In this document: in pieces, positions 1 through 5,553 of the stretch
Layout: the number at the start of each line of letters is the position of its first letter
How positions within the stretch are numbered: position 1 is the first letter of the stretch
NCBI GenBank assembly: GCA_964486825.1
Contig: CAZAQS010000273.1
Location: 1 to 6,250 of the forward strand
Direction of reading: 5' to 3'
DNA: 6,250 bases
Source of the DNA: CAZAQS01 sp964486825
Lineage (GTDB): Bacteria; Chloroflexota; Anaerolineae; Anaerolineales; UBA4823
The notes under the pieces: generated by a model
What the model was told of the DNA's origin: nothing
The model's database searches: none
Seen by the model: the letters and a program-made list of their open reading frames with translations, nothing else
Program-made: the position numbers and the translations under genes

Positions 1-216
1 CTCTACAGGCGTGCTCAAACGCAGGACAGCGCCTCCGTGAGTGCGCTCGAGGAACCCTTCATCCTCAAGAAGCTCTAAATCACGGCGGATAGTAGCCTCC
101 GACACTTCGAGCAGATCGCTTAATGCAGAATTTGTAGCAATCTTGTGCCGTATGAGGTATTCCTGGATTCGCTCCCGCCTCTGGGCAGGGATTAGGGGTT
201 TGGAGAAATCAGTCAT
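1..216 (-). CDS. DeoR-family transcriptional regulator, N-terminal part (runs off left edge)
   Basis: Reading the minus strand from the ATG at 216-214 gives 72 open codons to the window edge, beginning MTDFSKPLIPAQRRERIQEY. Residues about 13-70 are a DeoR-type winged helix-turn-helix: the RRERIQEYL helix, then LSDLLEVSEATIRRDLELLE with the family's hallmark S-x-x-T-I-R-R-D-L recognition helix (39-47), then the wing EDEGFLERTHGGAVL. Family members are usually about 250 residues. They join this DNA-binding domain to a sugar-phosphate-sensing isomerase-like domain and mostly repress carbohydrate or nucleoside genes; here that second domain lies outside the window. The effector and target are therefore unknown. 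The ATG is preceded only by an A-rich, weak ribosome site (AAAGACAAAG). The gene is divergent from the one at 399, so autoregulation and control of that neighbour are plausible but inferred. Confidence 0.93.
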   Translation of the reverse strand, partial: MTDFSKPLIPAQRRERIQEYLIRHKIATNSALSDLLEVSEATIRRDLELLEDEGFLERTHGGAVLRLSTPVE

Positions 217-232
217 TCTTTGTCTTTTTTTG

Positions 233-246
233 AATGTTTCTGTTCA
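233..246 (-). promoter_or_regulatory. Operator-like motif TGAACA-N5-CATT, left copy
   Basis: Read on the minus strand, this is TGAACAGAAACATT. It sits just downstream of the predicted start of the DeoR-family transcript and 17 bases before its ATG. A similar copy (11 of 14 bases identical) lies in opposite orientation at 324-337. A repressor bound here would block the leftward promoter. No known operator consensus was matched, so the role is inferred from placement and symmetry only. Confidence 0.25.
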
Positions 247-258
247 TTTACTCTGGAT

Positions 259-287
259 ATTTTACAAGATTTTGTTTATATTTGCAA
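259..287 (-). promoter_or_regulatory. Candidate sigma70-type promoter for the DeoR-family gene
   Basis: On the minus strand, TTGCAA (287-282) is followed after exactly 17 bases by TAAAAT (264-259). These match the -35 and -10 consensus at 4/6 and 5/6. Transcription would begin near 252 and leave a leader of about 36 bases before the ATG at 216. The region is AT-rich, so chance matches are possible, but the spacing is ideal and the position fits. Confidence 0.42.
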
Positions 288-310
288 GTTTTTCGCCTAT
301 AAGATATAAT
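282..310 (+). promoter_or_regulatory. Candidate sigma70-type promoter for the nucleotidyltransferase-like gene
   Basis: TTGCAA (282-287) and a perfect TATAAT (305-310) are separated by 17 bases. Transcription would start near 317, giving a leader of about 80 bases before the ATG at 399. The -35 hexamer is its own reverse complement and is also the -35 of the opposing promoter, so both polymerases would compete for it. Confidence 0.52.
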
Positions 311-323
311 TGTCGTAATTTCT

Positions 324-337
324 TGAACACACTCATT
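324..337 (+). promoter_or_regulatory. Operator-like motif TGAACA-N5-CATT, right copy
   Basis: TGAACACACTCATT lies just downstream of the predicted rightward start site (near 317). It is the inverted partner of the copy at 233-246. The midpoint between the two copies is base 285, within one base of the centre of the shared TTGCAA box. This suits a regulator acting on both promoters, but the match is short and the region has low complexity. Confidence 0.25.
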
Positions 338-398
338 ACTTCCTGAATCGCTTGCCTATGGACTTACGGCAGTTAACTCACCACACCAGGAGAGAAGG

Positions 399-1190
399 AT
401 GGCAGATTCACAAATTGGGATGGGAGAACAAAATCAAGCCGAGCGCGATTACTTCGAGAACGAGCTCAAGCGTATTCTAGAAGCGAGTGATCGAGTCAAC
501 GTTAACTTACGCGTGATCGGATCCCTTGCATTCCAAATACACTGTCCGAAATTTGGGTATTTGCAGGCCGCGATGGGTAGGGCATATACGGATATCGACT
601 TCGCGGGCTACAAAAAGGAAACCAAAGAAATCAAAGACCTCATGTTTTCTCTAGGCTATGAGGAAGACAGGGAGGTTTTTATCGTCAGCGAGGGATCCCG
701 CTCGATCTTCCATAGTACCAATTCCAGCTTGCATGTGGATGTTTTTTACGATAAGCTGGATTTCTGCCACCTCATTAGCTGGAATTCGCGCCTGGAAGTG
801 GATAAACCGACCATTCCCTTAGCAGAGATGGTCCTGGAGAAGATGCAGATCGTTAAAATAAATGAGAAGGACATCATTGATACGATCATGCTGCTCCTCG
901 AGCATCCGCTGGGGAGCATTGACCAGGAAACCATCAATATCGCCCGCATTGCCCAGATGTGCGCCAAGGATTGGGGCTTATGGCGGACAACCACAATGAA
1001 CCTGGAAAAAGTCCGCACACTTGCCCAGGGATACGAGATACTGGAGCCTTCACAAAAGGCTCATGTCGCTTCCCAGGTGGAGTCTGCCCTCGAAAAAATC
1101 GAGGCAGAACCGAAAACGGTTGCCTGGAGGCTGCGGGCCAGGGTAGGTGACCGGGTGAAATGGTACAAAGAGGTAGATGAAGTAAGCTAA
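399..1190 (+). CDS. Nucleotidyltransferase-fold protein of unknown function (AbiEii/MNT-like)
   Basis: This is a 263-residue soluble protein with no signal peptide or membrane segment. Three features suggest the polymerase-beta-type nucleotidyltransferase fold: a Gly-Ser pair in RVIGSLAF (41-42), a metal-ligand pair in TDIDF (Asp65, Asp67), and a third acidic residue on a later strand in LHVDVFYD (Asp114). Next comes a helical stretch LAEMVLEKMQIVKINEKDII (141-160) leading into DTIMLL; its K..Q....N.KD..D pattern is typical of AbiEii-like and related transferases. The C-terminal third (about 175-263) is helical and basic, with no motif I recognise. About 22 residues separate the GS pair from the DxD, longer than in minimal MNT proteins. 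The start is supported by AGGAGAG at 388-394. Some relatives are toxins paired with an antitoxin, but no such partner lies beside it. Substrate and role are unknown. Its base composition looks more AT-rich than the downstream genes. Confidence 0.85.
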   Translation: MADSQIGMGEQNQAERDYFENELKRILEASDRVNVNLRVIGSLAFQIHCPKFGYLQAAMGRAYTDIDFAGYKKETKEIKDLMFSLGYEEDREVFIVSEGSRSIFHSTNSSLHVDVFYDKLDFCHLISWNSRLEVDKPTIPLAEMVLEKMQIVKINEKDIIDTIMLLLEHPLGSIDQETINIARIAQMCAKDWGLWRTTTMNLEKVRTLAQGYEILEPSQKAHVASQVESALEKIEAEPKTVAWRLRARVGDRVKWYKEVDEVS

Positions 1191-1270
1191 AAGCCTGGCA
1201 ATAATACAACAAGCCGCCATGCCCATTCTAAATTTTCAGGGGATTTCATATTCAACAGGAGGTCTAGGTT

Positions 1271-2080
1271 ATGTCGAAGTTGGTACGTGACCTGATGCAT
1301 AGGGGATTTATCTGCTGCCATACAAATGCTACTCTGGGAGAGCTCGCAAAACAGATGTCCAACCAATATGTACACGCCCTGGTAGTCTGCGACCGGGACC
1401 AGCGACCCTTGGGCATAATCTCCGATTTCGATCTGCTGGCGGGTGAATGGTTATCGGCAGACCCAGAAAGCCTGGATGCCATGCAGAAGATCACCGCGGC
1501 AGAATTGATGTCTACCCCCATAGACACGATTGAGGCAGGCGAAACGATCGTAGACGCCGCCCGCTGCCTGATCGAAGACCGCATCCACCGGTTGATGGTC
1601 ACCGAGGATGGTAAACCGGTTGGGATCATCTCCATCTCAGATTTCATTGCCCATCTTGCTGAGCGGGGTCCAGTTAGCCGCGAAACTGTGGCTGATGTTA
1701 TGTCGGATGCCATCCTGGTCTGCCGCAGGCGCACCCCGATCACCCAGGCAGCTGCTGCCATGACGAGCACCGGCTGGCGCTCAATCACGGTTGTGGATGC
1801 GACAGGGACAGCTCGGGGTATGGTGAGCGGCTACGACCTGCTACCTTATGTAGACAAGGAAGGCAGTGAAAAGATCACCGTAGGTGAGGTCATGCACCCG
1901 CCCCTGACCATATCCATGGGCGCCAGCTTACGCCAGGCCGTCGACCTGATGATTGCCAACCACTACCACCGTTTGATCGTTGTAGACGCGGAGGCGCCGG
2001 AGACCTTCCCTCTTGGTCAGATCTCTTCATTCGACATTGTTGCTGCCATGGCCAGGCCCGGATCGATCTGGCAAAAATAA
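1271..2080 (+). CDS. Four-CBS-domain protein (two Bateman modules), probable nucleotide sensor
   Basis: The 269-residue protein is made almost wholly of four tandem CBS domains, at about 3-58, 74-129, 138-194 and 202-260. Each opens with a V/A-x-D/E-L/V-M element (VRDLMHRGF, AAELMSTPI, VADVMSDAI, VGEVMHPPL) and closes with the G-x-I/V-S-x-x-D/Y-x-L/I strand (LGIISDFDLL, VGIISISDFI, RGMVSGYDLL, LGQISSFDIV). CBS pairs usually bind AMP, ADP, ATP or S-adenosylmethionine and control a partner domain or protein. No catalytic, membrane or DNA-binding domain is fused here, so it would act in trans in the cytoplasm. The start is well fixed by a near-ideal AGGAGGT at 1257-1263, seven bases before ATG. 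It follows the previous gene by 80 bases with no clear promoter or terminator between, so co-transcription is possible. The ligand and partner cannot be told from sequence. Confidence 0.93.
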   Translation: MSKLVRDLMHRGFICCHTNATLGELAKQMSNQYVHALVVCDRDQRPLGIISDFDLLAGEWLSADPESLDAMQKITAAELMSTPIDTIEAGETIVDAARCLIEDRIHRLMVTEDGKPVGIISISDFIAHLAERGPVSRETVADVMSDAILVCRRRTPITQAAAAMTSTGWRSITVVDATGTARGMVSGYDLLPYVDKEGSEKITVGEVMHPPLTISMGASLRQAVDLMIANHYHRLIVVDAEAPETFPLGQISSFDIVAAMARPGSIWQK

Positions 2081-2266
2081 ACAACAATTTTTCCAAACCC
2101 TGAGAAGAATCAGTGGCAAATACCTACCCCCACAGATGAAATAGACGGCGAGCAGACGGACAAGGTTTATATTTTTTTCTACAAGCCTGTTCCCTATCAG
2201 CCGAAGGGCTAAAGCCCAAATATCAGCGCCCCCAGCAGGGGCATAATCTCAAGGAGACAATCGACA
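2081..2266. other. Intergenic spacer between the CBS gene and the dehydrogenase operon
   Basis: This 186-base spacer holds no convincing gene. It contains a T-rich run at 2166-2179 without a stem in front of it, so it is not a standard intrinsic terminator. Its right end carries the hairpin cluster described separately. TATATT at 2168-2173 could be a -10 box, but no acceptable -35 sits at the right distance. The operon promoter is therefore unresolved, although the spacer length suggests that one lies here. Confidence 0.6.
2199..2242 (+). repeat. Cluster of short GC-rich hairpins in the leader of the dehydrogenase gene
   Basis: Three small stems can be drawn: AGCC/GGCT (2199-2202 with 2207-2210, loop GAAG), GGGC/GCCC (2206-2209 with 2214-2217, loop TAAA), and GCCCC/GGGGC (2228-2232 with 2238-2242, loop CAGCA). 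The first two overlap and exclude each other, and GCCC at 2214-2217 could also pair with GGGC at 2239-2242. The last stem ends eight bases before the ribosome site at 2251. No T-run follows, so it is not a terminator. It may be a leader structure or an interspersed palindromic repeat. Confidence 0.4.
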
Positions 2267-4705
2267 ATGCCCGAATTCCCTACTCAAGCACAAGTTGTCA
2301 TCATCGGCGGTGGTGTGGGTGGTGTCAGCATCGCCTACCATCTCGCCAAGATGGGTTGGCGAGATGTCGTGGTGCTCGAGCGTCATGAGCTGACCGCTGG
2401 CTCTACCTGGCATTCAGCCGGCCTGGTCGGACAAATGCGCTCGGATGCCAACCTGACCCGCATGATGCACTACAGTACCGACCTGTATCGACGATTGAAG
2501 GACGAGACCGGACACGACCCTGCCTGGAGAGAAGTAGGAGGCCTGCGCCTGGCATCTTCTCCCGAACGTATGGAGGACCTCAAGCGCCTGGTTGGATTAG
2601 CTCGCTCGTTTGGCGTGCCCATGGAACTGCTTTCTCCGAAAGAGGCCTGGGAGATGTTTCCGCTCATGTCCCTGGATGGCGTGCTTGGAGCAGCCTTTAC
2701 CCCTAACGACGGCACGATCGACCCGACGGGCCTGACCAATGCGCTAGCCACCGGAGCCAAGCAGTGCGGGGCCCAAATCTGGATCGAGACCAATGTCGAA
2801 GCCATTAACTTAAAGAAAGGCCGCGTGGAAGAAGTGGTCACCAACCGTGGCACGATCAAGACCGAGATCGTCGTCAATGCGGCTGGACAATGGGGTGGTT
2901 TTGTGGGCAAAATGGTTGGTCTGAACCTGCCTGTGGTGCCCATGGCGCACCTGTATATCGTAACAAAGCCTATAGAAGGCGTGCGCCATGACTTCCCAAC
3001 CCTGCGGGATCCAGACCTGCTCGTTTACTGGCGTGAAGAGGTAGGCGGTATCACCACCGGCGGCTATGAGCGTGATCCAGCTCCCTTCGGGTTGAAGGGC
3101 ATCCCCTACGAATTCAAGTACCAGCTCCTACCGCCGGACTGGGAGCGTTTCTCTCCGCTGATGGAAAACTCGATCAAGCGTGTCCCCGCTGTGGAGACTG
3201 CTGAGATCATCCAGCTCCTGAACGGGCCGGAGGGCTTTACCCCGGATGGCGAGTTCCTCCTGGGTCCCACGGCTGTAAAAGGCTTCTGGGTAGCTTGCGC
3301 CTTTTGCGCGCATGGCCTGGCTGGCGCAGGGGGTATCGGCAAGGTCATGGCCGAGTGGATTATCGATGGAAACCCGGAATACGATGTGTGGCGACTGGAC
3401 GTCCGCCGCTTCGGGTCCAACTATAACAGCCAGGACTTCATTGTGAAACGCACCCTGGAAACTTACTCGCAGTACTACGATATTCACTTCCCTGGCGAGG
3501 AGCGTATGTCCGGGCGCGGTCTGCGACTCTCCCCCACCTACTACCGGCTACGCGAGCTGGGTGCTTTCTTCGGTGAAAAGACCGGTTGGGAAAGGCCCAA
3601 CTACTTCAAACCCTATGAAGAGAAAGCCCGACATGGTCACGAGCCAAAGGGATGGGCGAGGCATGGGTGGTCCCGCGCTATCGGACACGAACACCTCATG
3701 ACCCGTGAGAATGCTGGCTTGTTCGACGAGAGCTCCTTCAACAAATTCGAGGTACGCGGCCCAGGCGCCCTGGCTTTCTTGAACTATATTTGCACAAACG
3801 ATATCGACCAGCCGGTTGGGACGGTTATCTATACTGAGGCCTTGAACAAGCGAGGCGGTATCGAGTGTGATTTTACTGTATCACGCCTGGCGGAAGACCG
3901 CTTCTTAATCATCACCGGCACAGCCTTTGGACAGCACGATCTCTCCTGGCTGCGGTTGAATATGCCTGAAGACGGGACGGTCACGATCGATGACGTGAGC
4001 TCCTCCTACGCTTGCCTGGGCCTTTGGGGGCCAAAGGCTCGCCTAATCCTCGAAAAGGTCACCCAGGATGATGTCTCCAACCAGGGCTTCCCATATATGA
4101 CTACCCGGCAGATCACCGTCGGCGACGTTCCCGCTTTAGCCATGCGCGTGACATACGTGGGTGAGCTGGGATGGGAGTTCTACTGCCCAACCGAGTACGG
4201 CCTGCGCCTGTGGGACACATTATGGGAGGCCGGGGTTTCGGAAGGTATGGTTGCAGCAGGTTATAAGGCTATTGATAGCCTGCGCCTGGAAAAAGCTTAC
4301 CGCTACTGGAGCGCGGAGGTCACCCCAGACTACACGCCTTACCAGGCCGGAACCGGGTTCGTCGTCAAGCTGGATAAGGGCGACTTCTTGGGGCGCGATG
4401 CCCTGGTAAAGCAAAAAGAAGAAGGCATTACCAAAAAACTATGCTGCATGACCCTTGCCGACACACGCACGATCGCTCTGGGGAAAGAGCCAGTCCGGAC
4501 CCCAGATCTTGAAAAGATTATCGGATGGGTGGCTTCCGGTGGGTATGGCTACTCCATGAAAGAAAGCATCGTGTACGCTTACCTGCCAACCGAATATGCA
4601 AAGCCCGGGACCGAACTGGACATCGAGTTCTTCGGCGAGCATGTAAAAGCCACCGTTCAAAAAATGCCGCTTTGGGATCCAAAGGGCGAACGGATTAAAG
4701 CTTAG
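2267..4705 (+). CDS. FAD-dependent dimethylglycine/sarcosine dehydrogenase-like protein with GcvT-type folate domain
   Basis: This 812-residue protein matches the full plan of mitochondrial-type dimethylglycine/sarcosine dehydrogenases. Residues 8-39 form the Rossmann FAD site (VVIIGGGVGG, with Glu38 closing the second strand). ELTAGSTWHSAGLV (41-54) carries His49, at the place where relatives attach FAD covalently. The oxidase domain ends near 365 (GPEGFTPDGEFLLGP 320-334, then AFCAHGLAGAGGIGKVMAEW 345-364). A central FAO_M-type domain follows (about 370-425), then FGEKTGWERPNYF (435-447). From about 470 comes a glycine-cleavage T-like aminomethyltransferase half: GLFDESSFNKFEVRGPGA, GGIECDFTVSR with Asp535 at the usual folate-site acid, GLWGPKAR, VGELGWEFYCP and a C-terminal barrel (about 725-805). 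The likely reaction is oxidative N-demethylation with the one-carbon unit passed to tetrahydrofolate and electrons passed to ETF. Exact substrate is undetermined: dimethylglycine, sarcosine or another N-methyl compound. AAGGAG at 2251-2256 supports the start. The protein is cytoplasmic and intact. Confidence 0.9.
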   Translation: MPEFPTQAQVVIIGGGVGGVSIAYHLAKMGWRDVVVLERHELTAGSTWHSAGLVGQMRSDANLTRMMHYSTDLYRRLKDETGHDPAWREVGGLRLASSPERMEDLKRLVGLARSFGVPMELLSPKEAWEMFPLMSLDGVLGAAFTPNDGTIDPTGLTNALATGAKQCGAQIWIETNVEAINLKKGRVEEVVTNRGTIKTEIVVNAAGQWGGFVGKMVGLNLPVVPMAHLYIVTKPIEGVRHDFPTLRDPDLLVYWREEVGGITTGGYERDPAPFGLKGIPYEFKYQLLPPDWERFSPLMENSIKRVPAVETAEIIQLLNGPEGFTPDGEFLLGPTAVKGFWVACAFCAHGLAGAGGIGKVMAEWIIDGNPEYDVWRLDVRRFGSNYNSQDFIVKRTLETYSQYYDIHFPGEERMSGRGLRLSPTYYRLRELGAFFGEKTGWERPNYFKPYEEKARHGHEPKGWARHGWSRAIGHEHLMTRENAGLFDESSFNKFEVRGPGALAFLNYICTNDIDQPVGTVIYTEALNKRGGIECDFTVSRLAEDRFLIITGTAFGQHDLSWLRLNMPEDGTVTIDDVSSSYACLGLWGPKARLILEKVTQDDVSNQGFPYMTTRQITVGDVPALAMRVTYVGELGWEFYCPTEYGLRLWDTLWEAGVSEGMVAAGYKAIDSLRLEKAYRYWSAEVTPDYTPYQAGTGFVVKLDKGDFLGRDALVKQKEEGITKKLCCMTLADTRTIALGKEPVRTPDLEKIIGWVASGGYGYSMKESIVYAYLPTEYAKPGTELDIEFFGEHVKATVQKMPLWDPKGERIKA

Positions 4706-4720
4706 GTTCATTAGTCCAAG

Positions 4721-4728
4721 AGAGGTGA
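4721..4728 (+). promoter_or_regulatory. Ribosome binding site that fixes the TTG start of etfB
   Basis: AGAGGTGA is complementary to the 3' end of 16S rRNA over GAGGTGA. Its GAGG core ends six bases before TTG at 4732. No in-frame ATG or GTG lies near, and the protein read from TTG begins MNIIACIKQTPD, exactly where ETF beta subunits begin. The rare start codon is therefore well supported. Confidence 0.75.
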
Positions 4729-4731
4729 CCC

Positions 4732-5526
4732 TTGAATATCATCGCTTGTATCAAACAAACCCCTGATTCTGCCGCCAACTTGACGGTTTCCAACAACCAC
4801 GTCGGTTGGGGCGATGCCCAGCTGGTGGTCAATCCATGGGACGAGTACGCCATCGAGGAGGCCTTGCTGCTGAAGGAGGCTCATGGTGGGAAGGTAACCG
4901 TCTTCAGCATGGGCCCCGAGGGTGCAATGGATGCCCTGCGCACCTGCCTGGCGGTTGGCTGCGACGAAACCATCCTGGTTTCGGACCCGGCCCTGAAGGG
5001 CTCGGATGTCTCTGCTACAGCTTATACGCTTGCAAAGGCCATCGAAAAAGCGGGCGGAGCTGACCTGGTGCTGATGGGAAAGCAAGCCATCGACGGTGAC
5101 ACCGGGCTCACGCCACCCCAGGTGGCCCGCTACCTTGGCGTTACCTACCTGAGCCAGGTGATCAAGATCGCCGAAATCGATCCGGTTGCCAGGACCATTA
5201 AGGTAGAGCGCTTTATGGAGGAAGGACGACAGGTCTGCACCGCTAGCCTGCCGGCGGTTGTCAGCGTGATCAAAGGAATCAATGAGCCACGCTACCCATC
5301 CTTTATGGGAATCCGCAAGGCCGCCAAAGCCACCATACCGGTCTGGTCAGTAGCGGAGCTGGGCCTGGACGTTAGCAAGGTGGGAGCGGGCGGCTCTTCC
5401 GTGAGTTGGCCAAGCATCTACCCACCCCCCGTCCAAGAGAAGAAGGTCGAGATGATCAGCGGCGCAAGCCCAGAAGAGATCGCCAAAAACCTGGCCGATA
5501 AAATCTTCTCCGAGAAGGTAATCTAA
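4732..5526 (+). CDS. etfB: Electron transfer flavoprotein, beta subunit
   Basis: This is the 264-residue beta subunit of the cytoplasmic FAD- and nucleotide-binding heterodimer that accepts electrons from flavin dehydrogenases and usually delivers them to a quinone reductase. Family landmarks run in order: MNIIACIKQTPD (1-12), NPWDEYAIEEALLLKE (34-49), the GPEGAMDALRTCLAVG helix region (61-76), the nucleotide-binding GKQAIDGDTGLTPPQVA (116-132), VERFMEEGRQV near the ETF-beta signature (158-168), and LPAVVSVIKGINEPRYPSF (173-191) continuing MGIRKAAK. The C-terminal arm (about 235-264) that clasps the alpha subunit is present. Length is normal for the family (about 250-265). It follows the dehydrogenase gene by 26 bases and precedes etfA by 27, so the three are probably one transcript and ETF is the electron acceptor of the upstream enzyme. 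Whether this ETF bifurcates electrons cannot be decided by eye. Confidence 0.96.
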   Translation: MNIIACIKQTPDSAANLTVSNNHVGWGDAQLVVNPWDEYAIEEALLLKEAHGGKVTVFSMGPEGAMDALRTCLAVGCDETILVSDPALKGSDVSATAYTLAKAIEKAGGADLVLMGKQAIDGDTGLTPPQVARYLGVTYLSQVIKIAEIDPVARTIKVERFMEEGRQVCTASLPAVVSVIKGINEPRYPSFMGIRKAAKATIPVWSVAELGLDVSKVGAGGSSVSWPSIYPPPVQEKKVEMISGASPEEIAKNLADKIFSEKVI

Positions 5527-5553
5527 GGCCCTGGCCTGGAAGGAATCGCAGAC

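Noticed and set aside
41..346. Open frame of 101 codons on the plus strand
   Set aside because: It is antisense to the clear DeoR-type reading on the minus strand (1-216) and then crosses the AT-rich promoter region. Its product is Ser/Arg-rich with no family features.
399..1190. Toxin-antitoxin system (AbiE-like or HEPN-MNT)
   Set aside because: No antitoxin or HEPN gene sits next to it on the same strand. The flanking genes are a divergent DeoR-type regulator and a CBS protein.
1264..1788. Minus-strand open frame of 174 codons
   Set aside because: It lies opposite the CBS-domain gene, whose four domain repeats and ribosome site are unmistakable. The antisense product is low-complexity.
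2166..2242. Possible rho-independent terminator after the CBS gene
   Set aside because: The T-run at 2166-2179 has no stem upstream, and the hairpins at 2199-2242 have no T-run downstream, so the required order is missing.
2470..2943. Minus-strand open frame of 157 codons, and others opposite the dehydrogenase gene
   Set aside because: They are shadows of the intact 812-codon gene. No ribosome sites or recognisable motifs were seen.
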